Positions 52,274 to 61,880 of a stretch of DNA of 64,000 bases are shown here, in pieces. The stretch comes from Bacteroides sp. 519. GTDB taxonomy: Bacteria > Bacteroidota > Bacteroidia > Bacteroidales > Bacteroidaceae. The notes beneath the pieces are model-generated. The model saw only the letters and a list, made by a program, of their open reading frames with translations, was not told the DNA's origin and searched no databases. The stretch's first letter is position 1. The number at the start of each line of letters is the position of its first letter. Both the position numbers and the translations under genes were made by a program. The stretch is taken from contig NZ_QVMJ01000032.1 of the NCBI RefSeq assembly GCF_010500955.1, positions 29,521 to 93,520 of the forward strand. Direction: 5' to 3'.

Positions 52274-53218
52274 ATGAACATCCTCATCACCGGCCTCCAC
52301 GGCTTCGTCGGTTCCAACCTACTAACTACCTTGAAAGCCAACCATCAAATCTATGGACTCGACATTGTTGCCCCTGACAGAGATGGAGTTGTAAAAACAT
52401 TCAAATGGGCTGACCTTAAAACAAAAGATCTCCCTCATTTCGACACCATCATCCACCTTGCCGGCAAAGCCCACGATACCAAGAACCAATCAAAAGCAGA
52501 GGAATACTTTTCTATCAACACTGAACTAACAAAAAAAATATTTGATTTCTTCAAAGAATCTTCGGCTTCAAAGTTTATATTCTTTAGTTCAGTAAAAGCA
52601 GCAGCCGATTTTGTTCCAGGTGATATCTTAACCGAAGACATAATCCCAGCTCCAAAAGGTCCTTATGGTGAGAGTAAAATTGCAGCAGAAGAATACATAA
52701 ACTCTCAACTCTCAACTCTTAACCCTCAAAAAAAGGTTTATATATTTAGGCCTTGTATGATACATGGTCCTGGAAATAAAGGAAATCTAAATTTGCTATA
52801 TAGTGTTGTTAGTAAAGGAATTCCATGGCCATTAGGAGCATTTGAAAATAGACGCTCTTTTGTTTCTATAGATAATTTGTGTTGTGCTGTAGATGGTTTC
52901 TTAAATAAAGATATCGAATCCGGCATCTATCATATTGCAGATGATGAAGCATTATCCACAAATGAACTTATTGAAACCATATGTGAAGATATGGGAAGAA
53001 AAGCACATATCTGGAAAATAAATAAAAGCTTTATGACTACATGTGCAAAAATAGGAAACTTGTTGCATCTGCCTTTGAATACCGAAAGACTCAATAAGTT
53101 GACCGAAAACTATGTAGTTTCAAATGCGAAGTTGAAGAATGCTTTAGGTATTAATAGAATGCCTGTACAAGCGAAAGATGGCTTAATTAAAACAATCAAA
53201 TCTTTTTCAAATAAGTAA
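52274..53218 (+). CDS. NAD-dependent epimerase/reductase, WbpV-like
   Basis: 314 residues from ATG 52274. SDR features: ITGLHGFVGSNLLTTL, Ser in FFSSVKAAADF and YGESKIAAEEYI. Pairing with a WbpL-like transferase (stop and start overlap) is common in Bacteroidales capsule loci, where this enzyme supplies a 6-deoxy-HexNAc donor such as QuiNAc or FucNAc. Residues about 143-153 (NSQLSTLNPQK) are encoded by an AACTCTC repeat at 52700-52731, directly after the catalytic YxxxK helix. A rise in GC compared with the genes before it suggests the conserved 3' end of the locus. Confidence 0.88.
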   Translation: MNILITGLHGFVGSNLLTTLKANHQIYGLDIVAPDRDGVVKTFKWADLKTKDLPHFDTIIHLAGKAHDTKNQSKAEEYFSINTELTKKIFDFFKESSASKFIFFSSVKAAADFVPGDILTEDIIPAPKGPYGESKIAAEEYINSQLSTLNPQKKVYIFRPCMIHGPGNKGNLNLLYSVVSKGIPWPLGAFENRRSFVSIDNLCCAVDGFLNKDIESGIYHIADDEALSTNELIETICEDMGRKAHIWKINKSFMTTCAKIGNLLHLPLNTERLNKLTENYVVSNAKLKNALGINRMPVQAKDGLIKTIKSFSNK

Positions 53219-54177
53219 TGTATTACCCCCTAATCCTCCTCCTGCTCTTCCTCGCAGAACTCCTATACTTCAAAATCGCCGATAAATTCAACATCATCGA
53301 TAAACCCAACGAACGTAGCTCCCATACCCGCATAACCCTGCGTGGTGGAGGGATTATTTTCTTTCTGGGTGCTATAGCCTTCTTCATTAGCAATAGCTTT
53401 GCATACCCTTGGTTTATTGGGGGATTATCCCTAATCACCCTGATTAGCTTTGTCGACGATATCCACCCCATATCCCAGAAAACTCGATTAGTATTTCACT
53501 TTAGTGGAATGGCACTCATGTTTTATCAATGGGGATTATTCAACATGTCTTGGTACTGGCTGATTATAGCATTGATTGTTTGTACAGGAATAATAAATGC
53601 CTATAACTTTATGGATGGAATAAATGGTATAACCGGAGGGTATTCGTTGATTGTCCTGTTAGCTTTGGCTTACATTAACCATTATATAACAGCTTTTGTT
53701 GATCCGGCGTTTATCTATATAATGATTCTGGCAGTATTGGTTTTCAACTTTTTCAATTTCCGGAAGAAAGCCAAATGTTTTGCCGGCGATGTAGGGTCAG
53801 TAAGTATAGCATTTATCATACTTTTCTTTATCGGAAAATTAATTTTGATAACGAACGATTTTAGTTACTTTATTTTGCTAGTTGTTTACGGAGTAGATTC
53901 TATATTAACGATTATACATAGAGTAATGCTTCACGAAAACATCGGGTTGCCACATCGAAAACACATGTATCAGCTCATGGCAAACGAATTGAAAATGCCA
54001 CATATTGTAGTGTCATCTTTATATATGCTTGTTCAAGCAGTTATTGTAGCAGGATATATCTGGATACATCCATTAGGATATGGCTATTGGTATTTCTTAG
54101 GGGCGATATTATTACTAAGCATTGTATATATTGTTTTTATGAAGAAAAATTTTCATCTGCACGTTGTGCCTAATTGA
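53218..54177 (+). CDS. Undecaprenyl-phosphate sugar-1-phosphate transferase, WecA/WbpL-like
   Basis: 319 residues with about ten membrane helices. MraY/WecA family motifs: DKPNERSSHTRITLRGGGI, VDDIHPISQKTRL, NAYNFMDGINGITGGYSL and CFAGDVGSVSIAF, with the metal-binding aspartates. Starts capsule repeat-unit synthesis by placing HexNAc-phosphate on undecaprenyl phosphate. Terminal gene of the locus; a low-complexity palindrome and a strong terminator follow. Confidence 0.93.
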   Translation: MYYPLILLLLFLAELLYFKIADKFNIIDKPNERSSHTRITLRGGGIIFFLGAIAFFISNSFAYPWFIGGLSLITLISFVDDIHPISQKTRLVFHFSGMALMFYQWGLFNMSWYWLIIALIVCTGIINAYNFMDGINGITGGYSLIVLLALAYINHYITAFVDPAFIYIMILAVLVFNFFNFRKKAKCFAGDVGSVSIAFIILFFIGKLILITNDFSYFILLVVYGVDSILTIIHRVMLHENIGLPHRKHMYQLMANELKMPHIVVSSLYMLVQAVIVAGYIWIHPLGYGYWYFLGAILLLSIVYIVFMKKNFHLHVVPN

Positions 54178-54238
54178 AAATTGAATTGCCATCCCATGTG
54201 GGATAACTTTCAATTTTCAACCTTCAATTTTCAATTAT
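54174..54238. repeat. TTGAAAATTGAA-type snap-back repeat after the capsule locus
   Basis: TTGAAAATTGAATTG (54174-54188) pairs with the CAATTTTCAACCTTCAATTTTCAA tract at 54210-54233; the loop contains ATCCCATGTGGGAT, itself a short dyad loosely similar to the CCATGCGG loops. Confidence 0.7.
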
Positions 54239-54283
54239 AAAATAATTCCCGGTTACGGTTAAAGTAATCGGGAATTATTTTAT
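54237..54283 (+). terminator. Rho-independent terminator of the capsule locus
   Basis: Perfect 15-bp stem ATAAAATAATTCCCG / CGGGAATTATTTTAT with a 17-nt loop, followed by T-rich sequence (ACTTTTGTTTTTTATAC). No gene in 54284-54388. Confidence 0.85.
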
Positions 54284-54388
54284 ACTTTTGTTTTTTATAC
54301 TCAAATAAGTCGCAATAATATGCACTACCTATGCATTAGATAATAAAGAAATTAGTGAAAGCAAATTAACCTGAATTATTCATATTCC

Positions 54389-54516
54389 AGAATGGAAGTA
54401 GTTAAAGGGAGTTATCAGGAGCTTTGCTCCTTAGGAGTTATAGCTCTAAGATACTTCAGAGCATCTAAAGCTTTAACTCCTTTAACTCCTAGCGAAGCGA
54501 TAACTCCTTCCATTCT
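54389..54516. repeat. Palindromic repeat D, copy 2
   Basis: Copy of 11452-11580 with few differences; runs from AGAATGGAAGTAGTTAAAGG to CCATTCT. Placed 50 bp upstream of the gene at 54566, i.e. again in a 5' leader and in the same orientation relative to the gene as copy 1. Confidence 0.85.
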
Positions 54517-54565
54517 ATAGTATGAATAATGTAGGTTAGATGAAATGTAAAAAGTAATATTAATT

Positions 54566-55996
54566 ATGTCAAAGAAAAAACAAAATAAAGCCCAGCCCAA
54601 GCCCCAACTCTCGCCTGAGAAATACATTCAAACAAAAGCCCGAAATCTTCCTATCGAAAAATGTCTTATAAACAAAGACTGGCAGGAAGCAGGAGTTGCC
54701 TCTATTGTAGTTGTACGTCAGCATAAGTCAGGGAATCGTACATTGGGAATTTTTTTGGTTGATCTGTATTGTCTTGGAATAAAAGATGCTTTTTATTACT
54801 TCAATATAGACCCTATTGATTATGAAGAAATAGAAGACAGATTTTTTGATTCGGTTGAAATAGCTTATAACGAAGTACATAATATAATTTATGGTGGTAT
54901 GGCCTATGCCGAAGAGTTAGGAATAGAACCGGTAAAAGGCTTTTCGTTAGCGCAATATATTCTTGAAGAAGACACAGAAGAAATTCCGTTGATTGAATAT
55001 GAGTTTGGAAGAAATGGTAAACCTTTTCTCTTTGCGAAATCACAACTTCAGGCATCACAATATATCCCTATCCTCGAAAAAAGTGTAGGGGTTGGTAACT
55101 TTGAATATACTATTGGTCTGGATGATGATGATGATGAATATGATGATGAATATTATGACGACGAAGAACTATTTTCCAGGAGAAACCTTGTTTTTACCGA
55201 CTACAATTATCAATACCCTGATTATCCAACAGAATTAGTTTACAAGCATCATGAACTGGATCTCCTTTTCGATCCGGAAATGCTTAAGTTAGAAAAAGAA
55301 ACAATTGATAAAATACTGGCCATAGACCGCGATGAGTTATTAGCGGATCTGGAAAACATATTACTGTACGAAATAGGTCGTACCTGTGATGATATATCCG
55401 ACGAATGTTGGGAAGAACCACCAACTTATTTAGTAATACATATACTATTTATCTTTGGTGAGTTACGTGCAACAGAAAAACTGAATCTTGTATTGGAGGT
55501 GTTACGACAAAATAGGCAGTTCAAGGATTTTCATTTTGCAGGTTGGTCAGAAAAAGTTATTCCATTAACGTTGTATTATGTAACAGGAAACCAGCTGGAT
55601 ACCCTGTTTGAATATATGGAAGAGCCATCACTGGAACCGCATTTACGTATTTTTGCTGTTGAATCAATGATTTGTGCTCTTGAAGATAAACCCGAAAAAC
55701 GCGAAGAGGTTATAGCATGGCTCAGGAAATTATTAGTATTCTATTTAGAAAACATATCCAATACTGAAGTCTTTGATTCAACTTTACTTGGTACAATAAT
55801 GTACTCGTTGATTGTGATAAAGGCAAAGGAGTTGTTACCAGAAATAGAAGCATTGTATAACACCAGATTGGTGGATGTTGATATGTGTGGAGATTATGAA
55901 GAGATGGAAGGAAATATACTATTTGGAAATACCTCATTTCTTTACAGATATAAACCAATGAATATTTACGATAGATATGAGAATCTCCTAAAATAA
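54566..55996 (+). CDS. Hypothetical protein with acidic tract
   Basis: 476 residues, no signal peptide or membrane helix. It starts with a basic, Gln/Lys-rich tail (SKKKQNKAQPKPQLSPEKY). An alpha/beta region (about 25-185) includes ASIVVVRQHKSGNRTLGIFLVDLYCLG, followed by a very acidic stretch (DDDDEYDDEYYDDEE, about 191-206) and a mainly helical C-terminal half that may form HEAT-like repeats (HILFIFGELRATEKLNLVLEVLR, LRIFAVESMICALE). I do not recognise a named family. Its neighbours are capsule genes, but it has its own leader with repeat D. Confidence 0.8.
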   Translation: MSKKKQNKAQPKPQLSPEKYIQTKARNLPIEKCLINKDWQEAGVASIVVVRQHKSGNRTLGIFLVDLYCLGIKDAFYYFNIDPIDYEEIEDRFFDSVEIAYNEVHNIIYGGMAYAEELGIEPVKGFSLAQYILEEDTEEIPLIEYEFGRNGKPFLFAKSQLQASQYIPILEKSVGVGNFEYTIGLDDDDDEYDDEYYDDEELFSRRNLVFTDYNYQYPDYPTELVYKHHELDLLFDPEMLKLEKETIDKILAIDRDELLADLENILLYEIGRTCDDISDECWEEPPTYLVIHILFIFGELRATEKLNLVLEVLRQNRQFKDFHFAGWSEKVIPLTLYYVTGNQLDTLFEYMEEPSLEPHLRIFAVESMICALEDKPEKREEVIAWLRKLLVFYLENISNTEVFDSTLLGTIMYSLIVIKAKELLPEIEALYNTRLVDVDMCGDYEEMEGNILFGNTSFLYRYKPMNIYDRYENLLK

Positions 55997-56033
55997 TGTA
56001 TATTTGCACAGCTTAAAACAAACCTACAATAAA

Positions 56034-57938
56034 ATGAAGCAAAACATTTTCCGTAAGTACCTTTCGGCCAAAGTGTTACCGATTTGGACTGTTCTTTTGA
56101 TCGATGTATTTATTATCATCGTTTCATCTTTTTTAGCTTATTCTTTACGATATGATGTGCGGAGCATCTTTTTAGAATATTCTACTGCTGGCCGAACAAT
56201 ACTTAGCGCTGTATTTGTGAATCTGATTTTCTTCCGTGTGTTCCGTACATATTCAAATGTACTTCGTTTCTCCTCGTTTGTTGACATTATGCGTATTTTC
56301 GGTTCTCTAACTGTATCATATGGTGTGGTAATGTTGGCAGCATATCTTTTGGATTTCCACTTTGGCATTAAGATTGGTTCTGTAAGTGTTATATTTATAG
56401 CTTATGTGATAAATTTTGCTTTAATGGCTTTCTCTCGTATTGTGGTAAAGATGTTTTTTGAAGTTATCAATTTCGATGATAGCCATAGTGCCAATGTGTT
56501 TATTTATGGAGCAAAAGAAGCGGGAGTGAATATTGCAAAATCACTTAGAGTAAATCTTAAGAACCGTTATCGTTTAAAAGGTTTTATTGCCGATGAACCG
56601 GAACTAATAAACAAAATAGTGATGGGGGTACGTATTTATCCGCTGAATGATAAGATATTTGATATCCTAGAGCGTAAAGAGGTTAAAACAATCATTGTTT
56701 CGCCGGCTAAGATGGATAAAATGAAAGACTCTGAATTTACTGATGAGCTACTTTCACGAAATATAAAGTTGCTGACTGCCCCACCATTAAGCGAATGGAA
56801 AGGACAAACACTAAATGTTGCCGATTTAAAAGAAATACAGATTGAGGATTTACTGGAGCGTGATACAATTGAAGTTGATTTAAAGAAAATAGCTTCGCAT
56901 CTGGAAGGCAAACGTGTAATGGTAACAGGAGCAGCCGGTTCTATTGGTAGTGAAATTATGAGACAGGTTGCACAATTTAACCCTTATAAACTTATACTTG
57001 TTGACCAGGCAGAAACGCCTTTACACGATATCCGTTTAGAGTTGCAGGATCGTTGGCGAAACATAGATGCAGAAACGATTGTAGCAGATGTATCTAATGC
57101 CAACCGCATGCGATCTATCTTTAATCATTTCCAACCGCAATACATTTTTCATGCTGCTGCCTATAAACATGTTCCTATGATGGAAGATAATGTATCTGAG
57201 GCAATACAGGTAAACGTACTTGGTACAAAAATTTTAGCAGATTTGGCTGTTGAATATAATGCAGATAAGTTTGTAATGGTTTCTACCGACAAAGCAGTTA
57301 ATCCAACTAATGTAATGGGGTGTTCTAAACGTTTGGCTGAGATTTATGTACAGTCTCTTGCCAAGAAACTCCAGAAAGACAGTAAACCTTCAGTAAAGTT
57401 TATAACTACCCGTTTTGGCAATGTATTAGGCTCAAATGGTTCGGTAATTCCCCGTTTCCGCGATCAGATACAGAGAGGTGGCCCTGTAACTGTAACTCAT
57501 CCCGAAATAATCCGTTATTTCATGACTATTCCTGAGGCTTGCCGGTTGGTGTTAGAAGCAGGTTGTATGAGTAATGGTGGCGAAATTTATATCTTTGACA
57601 TGGGTAAGGCAGTGAAGATTCTCGATCTTGCACGCAGAATGATTAGCTTATCCGGACGTCCTGATATTAAGATTGAGTTTACAGGATTACGCCATGGTGA
57701 AAAGTTGTACGAAGAACTGTTAAATGTAAAGGAAACCACCAAACCTACTCACCATGAGAAAATAATGATAGCTACAGTACGCGAATATGATTATAACGAG
57801 GTGAAAACACGAATTCAGAACCTGATTGACTTAAGCTACACTTACAATCAAATGAAAATAGTAGAAGCCATGAAGGAAATTGTTCCGGAGTTTATTAGTA
57901 AAAATTCCGCGTTTGAGAAGTTAGACGAAAAGAAATAA
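56034..57938 (+). CDS. CapD/WbpM-like UDP-sugar 4,6-dehydratase, membrane-bound
   Basis: 634 residues from ATG 56034. Four N-terminal membrane helices (about 15-130), a Rossmann-like middle domain (about 150-260) and an SDR domain (about 290-600): VTGAAGSIGSEI, FHAAAYKHVPMMEDN and STDKAVNPTNVMGCSKR with the Ser/Met-Lys arrangement of this family, and LRHGEKLYEELL. It converts UDP-GlcNAc to the 4-keto-6-deoxy sugar used to make QuiNAc/FucNAc, matching the WbpV/WbpL-like pair at 52274-54177. Bacteroidales often use one such gene for several capsule loci. Confidence 0.92.
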   Translation: MKQNIFRKYLSAKVLPIWTVLLIDVFIIIVSSFLAYSLRYDVRSIFLEYSTAGRTILSAVFVNLIFFRVFRTYSNVLRFSSFVDIMRIFGSLTVSYGVVMLAAYLLDFHFGIKIGSVSVIFIAYVINFALMAFSRIVVKMFFEVINFDDSHSANVFIYGAKEAGVNIAKSLRVNLKNRYRLKGFIADEPELINKIVMGVRIYPLNDKIFDILERKEVKTIIVSPAKMDKMKDSEFTDELLSRNIKLLTAPPLSEWKGQTLNVADLKEIQIEDLLERDTIEVDLKKIASHLEGKRVMVTGAAGSIGSEIMRQVAQFNPYKLILVDQAETPLHDIRLELQDRWRNIDAETIVADVSNANRMRSIFNHFQPQYIFHAAAYKHVPMMEDNVSEAIQVNVLGTKILADLAVEYNADKFVMVSTDKAVNPTNVMGCSKRLAEIYVQSLAKKLQKDSKPSVKFITTRFGNVLGSNGSVIPRFRDQIQRGGPVTVTHPEIIRYFMTIPEACRLVLEAGCMSNGGEIYIFDMGKAVKILDLARRMISLSGRPDIKIEFTGLRHGEKLYEELLNVKETTKPTHHEKIMIATVREYDYNEVKTRIQNLIDLSYTYNQMKIVEAMKEIVPEFISKNSAFEKLDEKK

Positions 57939-57960
57939 ACCACAAGTTAGGTGAAAGTAA

Positions 57961-58004
57961 AGGAGGTAAAGAAGTTGAGTATAACTCAGTCTTCTTTACC
58001 TCCT
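57961..58004. terminator. Bidirectional terminator of AGGAGGTAAAGAAG type
   Basis: AGGAGGTAAAGAAGTTGAGT and ACTCAGTCTTCTTTACCTCCT form a long stem followed by CTTTTTTAT. It separates the convergent dehydratase and galK genes and uses the same TTTACCTCC words as the repeats at 11320 and 34447. Confidence 0.8.
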
Positions 58005-58032
58005 CTTTTTTATTTATTATATCTTTTTCTGA

Positions 58033-59187
58033 TTAAGCCAATTTTCTTGATCCGTCGGAAATAACAACGTCGTAAACTTTCGGGTATTTGCCATATTTTT
58101 CATTGTAAGCTTCTTTAGCTTTAGCAATGAAGCCATCATACAATTCATCTTTAACAAGATTGATTGTACAACCACCAAATCCACCACCCATTACGCGCGA
58201 ACCTGTAACACCACATTCTTTAGCAATATCGTTAAGGAAATCAAGCTCTTCGCAGCTAACTTCGTAAAGCTTGCTCATACCGTGGTGAGTTTCAAACATC
58301 TTTTGGCCTACAGTTTCGTAGTCTCCTTGTTCCAAAGCATCCGAAACGTCTAATACACGTTGAATCTCTTCGATAACATATTTAGCACGTTTGTAATCAA
58401 CTTCGCTTACCTGATCTTTCACAGCTTCCAACATTTCCATATTGGCATCGCGAAGGAACATTACATGAGGATGTTCTTTCTGCATAACAGCAACAACAGC
58501 TTCGCAAGATGCGCGACGTTTGTTGTATTCGCCATCAACCAATGCATGTTTAACTACCGAATCGAGCAGAACCAAGCGGTATCCTTGTGGGTTGAATGGG
58601 AAATAGTTATATTCAAGTGAACGACAGTCTAAACGAATCAGGTTACCAGCTTTTCCAAATACAGAAGCAAACTGGTCCATGATACCACAGTTAACACCCA
58701 CATAGTTGTGTTCTGTTGCCTGTCCGGCTTTAGCCAATTCAAATTTGTCTATTTTGTTATCACCAAAAAGTTCGTTAAGTGCAAAAGCATATGTACTTTC
58801 TAATGCAGCAGATGAAGACATACCTGCTCCAAGAGGCACATCGCCGGCAAAAGCAGTATCAAATCCTTTAACATCTACACCGCGCTTAATCATTTCACGG
58901 CATACACCGAAAATGTATCTGGCCCATGTAGTGCGTGGCTTATCTTCTTCGTTCAATCCAAATTCAACCCAATCTTTAAGGTCGATAGAGTAAGCACGTA
59001 CTTTATCTGTTCCGTTTGGTTTGATTTCGGCCACAATACCTTTGTCTACTGCACCGGGGAATACAAATCCGCCGTTATAATCGGTGTGTTCACCAATCAG
59101 GTTAATACGACCAGGTGATGCATATACTGAACCTGTTGCACCATCGAAATGCTTTGCAAAACGGCTTCTTACATGATTAATGTCCAT
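58033..59187 (-). CDS. galK: Galactokinase
   Basis: 384 residues, GHMP kinase. GRINLIGEHTDYNGG (galactokinase signature), ATP loop GAGMSSSAALE, catalytic Asp in NCGIMDQFASVFG and the C-terminal GSRVMGGGFGGCTINL. Phosphorylates galactose in the Leloir pathway. Last gene of the operon galM, transporter, galK. The spacer before it contains the 59210-59320 palindrome. Confidence 0.97.
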   Translation of the reverse strand: MDINHVRSRFAKHFDGATGSVYASPGRINLIGEHTDYNGGFVFPGAVDKGIVAEIKPNGTDKVRAYSIDLKDWVEFGLNEEDKPRTTWARYIFGVCREMIKRGVDVKGFDTAFAGDVPLGAGMSSSAALESTYAFALNELFGDNKIDKFELAKAGQATEHNYVGVNCGIMDQFASVFGKAGNLIRLDCRSLEYNYFPFNPQGYRLVLLDSVVKHALVDGEYNKRRASCEAVVAVMQKEHPHVMFLRDANMEMLEAVKDQVSEVDYKRAKYVIEEIQRVLDVSDALEQGDYETVGQKMFETHHGMSKLYEVSCEELDFLNDIAKECGVTGSRVMGGGFGGCTINLVKDELYDGFIAKAKEAYNEKYGKYPKVYDVVISDGSRKLA

Positions 59188-59209
59188 AAGTTATCCTTTC
59201 TTTTTTAAT

Positions 59210-59320
59210 TAGTATTGAGTTTTGAGTATTGAGTGATGAGTATTGAGTGATGAGTTTTGAGTTTTGAGTAATCCGCATGGATACTCATTACTCATTACTC
59301 AAAACTCATCACTCATTACT
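59210..59320. repeat. GAGTTTTGAGTATT snap-back repeat with CCGCATGGA loop
   Basis: Left arm of TTGAGTATTGAGTGATGAG units and right arm of ACTCATTACTCAAAACTCAT units; the loop TAATCCGCATGGATA includes the 9-mer at 59273-59281. It fills the transporter-galK spacer inside the operon and would form an mRNA hairpin there. Confidence 0.88.
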
Positions 59321-59325
59321 TATTA

Positions 59326-60600
59326 TTATTCCACAGGAATGTCTTTGTTTACATTTTTGTGACCGATCCGGCTATAATATAAAATGTATACCAACATGGC
59401 TATAACAAGCCAGTAACTTGTAATCGGGTTAGTTGCTTTGGCAATAAAGTCCTGGATTAATGGCATTACGCCACCACCTACAACCATCATCATGAACAAG
59501 CCCGATGCAGCAGCTGTATATTTACCCAAACCTTCTACAGCCAGGTTAAAGATACCACCCCACATAATGGATGTACACAAACCGCATGCAGCAATCAGAA
59601 AACATTTTACTGGAATGTCGTTTCCTTTAAATTGTACAACAATAGTGTCTGGCATAAAGATACCAATAAGGAGTAATGCTATTGCTAGCCCGGATACGAT
59701 AGTCATTTGTGTAGTAGTAGATACTTTTCCACTGATAATACTACTTGATGCACGGCCAATCAACATTAAAAACCAATAGGATGCAGCTAGTGTACCACCT
59801 ACTGCAGCCGAACCTTCAAAACCTAATCCGGTAATGTAGAAGTTAAGTTGTGCAGGAATACCGATTTCAATACCTACATAGAAGAAGATAGCAATAATAC
59901 CCAATAAACAATGACGGAAAGCCAATGGGCTGTGCTCGTATTTTTCGTTTTTCTTTTGCTGAGGTTCTACTATTTTAACAAAAGAAATGATAATGAATGA
60001 TAGAACAAATACACCAATACCGATGAACAATAACGGAGCAACATCGCTCATACTTGTTTTTTCAGTTACTTGACCAATCAAAACACCTACCAACAACGGA
60101 GTCAGTGTACCAGTGAGTGAATTCAATGTACCACCAATTTGTATCAACTGGTTTCCTTTGTTTCCACCTCCACCAAGATAGTTCAACATGGGGTTTACTA
60201 CAGTATTAAGCATACATACGCAGAAACCGCAAATAAATGCTCCTAGTAAATAAATAATAAGATTTAATGCTACTATTTGTTCGTCATAAGTAAATGTGGC
60301 TACATCTGCACCATATTCGCTGGATAAATATTGTACAAGAAGCCCCACAACACCTACTCCCAATGCCATTAGAGCAGTTTTCTTGTAGCCGTATTTTACA
60401 AGCATTTTACCGGCAGGAATTCCCATAAATAGATACGCTGCAAAGTTCATCATATTACCCATCATGCCTGCCCAGCTATAGGTGTGACCCCATATATTGC
60501 CAAAAGGGGCAGCCATGTTAGTTACAAATGAAATCATAGCAAAAATAAAACACATCGTAATAATGGCAATGAGATTACCATTTTGTTTTTTTTGTTCCAT
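59326..60600 (-). CDS. MFS sugar transporter, glucose/galactose (FHS) type
   Basis: 424 residues with 12 membrane helices. Pattern of the FucP/GluP family: MAAPFGNIWGHTYSWAGMMGNMMNF, FMGIPAGKMLVKYGYKKTALMALG, and GGTLNSLTGTLTPLLVG. A proton- or sodium-driven sugar symporter. Location between galM and galK points to galactose as substrate. Confidence 0.92.
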   Translation of the reverse strand: MEQKKQNGNLIAIITMCFIFAMISFVTNMAAPFGNIWGHTYSWAGMMGNMMNFAAYLFMGIPAGKMLVKYGYKKTALMALGVGVVGLLVQYLSSEYGADVATFTYDEQIVALNLIIYLLGAFICGFCVCMLNTVVNPMLNYLGGGGNKGNQLIQIGGTLNSLTGTLTPLLVGVLIGQVTEKTSMSDVAPLLFIGIGVFVLSFIIISFVKIVEPQQKKNEKYEHSPLAFRHCLLGIIAIFFYVGIEIGIPAQLNFYITGLGFEGSAAVGGTLAASYWFLMLIGRASSSIISGKVSTTTQMTIVSGLAIALLLIGIFMPDTIVVQFKGNDIPVKCFLIAACGLCTSIMWGGIFNLAVEGLGKYTAAASGLFMMMVVGGGVMPLIQDFIAKATNPITSYWLVIAMLVYILYYSRIGHKNVNKDIPVE

Positions 60601-60648
60601 AATTGTTTTAAATGGTTAATTATAAATCAGGTTAAAGAATTTACTTTG

Positions 60649-61746
60649 TTAGTCTCTTACATCGAACTTGTAGACTGTTAGTTGTTGGTATTCTTCTCCA
60701 GGCATTAATGTAGCCGTGGGGAAATGTGGTTTATTGGGCGTATCGGGGAAACGTTGAGCCTCAAAACAAATTCCGCTTCTTGCCGGGAAAGTTGCACCAT
60801 GGGCACCTTTAAAACCATTTAACCAGTTTCCGGTGTATAACTGTACTCCCGGTTCGGTAGTATAAACTTCCAGTGTACGTCTACTTACAGGATCGGTGCA
60901 CAATGCAGCAAAGCTAAGTTCACCGGCTTCGGCTTTATTTAATACATAACAATGGTCGTATCCGGCACCATAAACAAGTTGCTGAAATTTATCGTTAATG
61001 CGCTCACCTACCAAATGCGGATTGCGGAAGTCCATGGGTGTTCCTTCTACTTTCAGAATTTCTCCGGTTGGGATAGATACCTCGTCAACAGGAGTGTAAT
61101 AATCGGCGTTAATAGTAACAATGTTGTTTTCTATGGAAGGAGATGGGTTGGCAATACCACTGAGGTTGAAAAATGCGTGGTTGGTGAGGTTTACCAGTGT
61201 CGGTTTGTCGGTAGTTGCTGTGTAATTAATTAGCAGGGCGTTATCATCGTCATCTAGCTGATAGAGTATGGAAACATCTAATGTTCCGGGGAATCCTTCT
61301 TCGCCATCGGCAGATGTGTAATTGAACTGAATAACAGTATCACTAATCTGCTCGGCATCCCACACGCGAGCATGAAATCCGGTTGGTCCGCCATGCAAGG
61401 AGTTAGGCCCATTATTGATAGTTAAACTATACTCTTCTTCGTTCAAGGTGAATTTACCGTTTGCTATGCGGTTTCCGTAGCGTCCGATTACTGTACTGAG
61501 GAAAGGTTCCGGGCTGTTGATTACATGGTCAATGCTATCGTGTCCTAAAACTACGTTACTGTATTTTCCATCTTTGTCGGGAACCATTATTGAAAGGAGC
61601 GTACAACCATAATTGGTAACCGCTACTTCCATACCATTGTTATTTCTTAGGATGAATAGATCGGTTTTTTTTCCATCCACTTCTGTTTGAAAATCCTCTC
61701 TTTTTAAAGCAGAAAGATTTCCCTCTGTGGGTAAGGCGTTATTCAT
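60649..61746 (-). CDS. galM: Aldose 1-epimerase (galactose mutarotase)
   Basis: 365 residues. Features: VTNYGCTLLSIMVPDKDGKY, IGRYGNRIANGKFTL, NGPNSLHGGPTGFHARVW, VNLTNHAFFNLSG (catalytic His), GYDHCYVLN and the C-terminal GICFEAQRFPDTPN (catalytic Glu). Converts beta- to alpha-galactose. No signal peptide is seen, so it is cytoplasmic. First gene of the operon. Confidence 0.95.
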   Translation of the reverse strand: MNNALPTEGNLSALKREDFQTEVDGKKTDLFILRNNNGMEVAVTNYGCTLLSIMVPDKDGKYSNVVLGHDSIDHVINSPEPFLSTVIGRYGNRIANGKFTLNEEEYSLTINNGPNSLHGGPTGFHARVWDAEQISDTVIQFNYTSADGEEGFPGTLDVSILYQLDDDDNALLINYTATTDKPTLVNLTNHAFFNLSGIANPSPSIENNIVTINADYYTPVDEVSIPTGEILKVEGTPMDFRNPHLVGERINDKFQQLVYGAGYDHCYVLNKAEAGELSFAALCTDPVSRRTLEVYTTEPGVQLYTGNWLNGFKGAHGATFPARSGICFEAQRFPDTPNKPHFPTATLMPGEEYQQLTVYKFDVRD

Positions 61747-61772
61747 GATATGTTTTTTATTAAATTTCCCTG

Positions 61773-61804
61773 CAAATAAAGAGAATTTCTTTCTTTTCTA
61801 CAAG
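61773..61804 (-). promoter_or_regulatory. Candidate promoter of the galactose operon
   Basis: On the minus strand CTTG (61804-61801), 20 bp and TTTATTTG (61780-61773), each one mismatch from the TTTG/TAnnTTTG consensus; galM ATG is 26 bp downstream. Confidence 0.45.
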
Positions 61805-61880
61805 TTATTTGCCTTAAGTTTTTAAAAACTATGCTAGTTAGAAACATGTGATGCAAATAAGCTATGTAGGGATCATCCAA

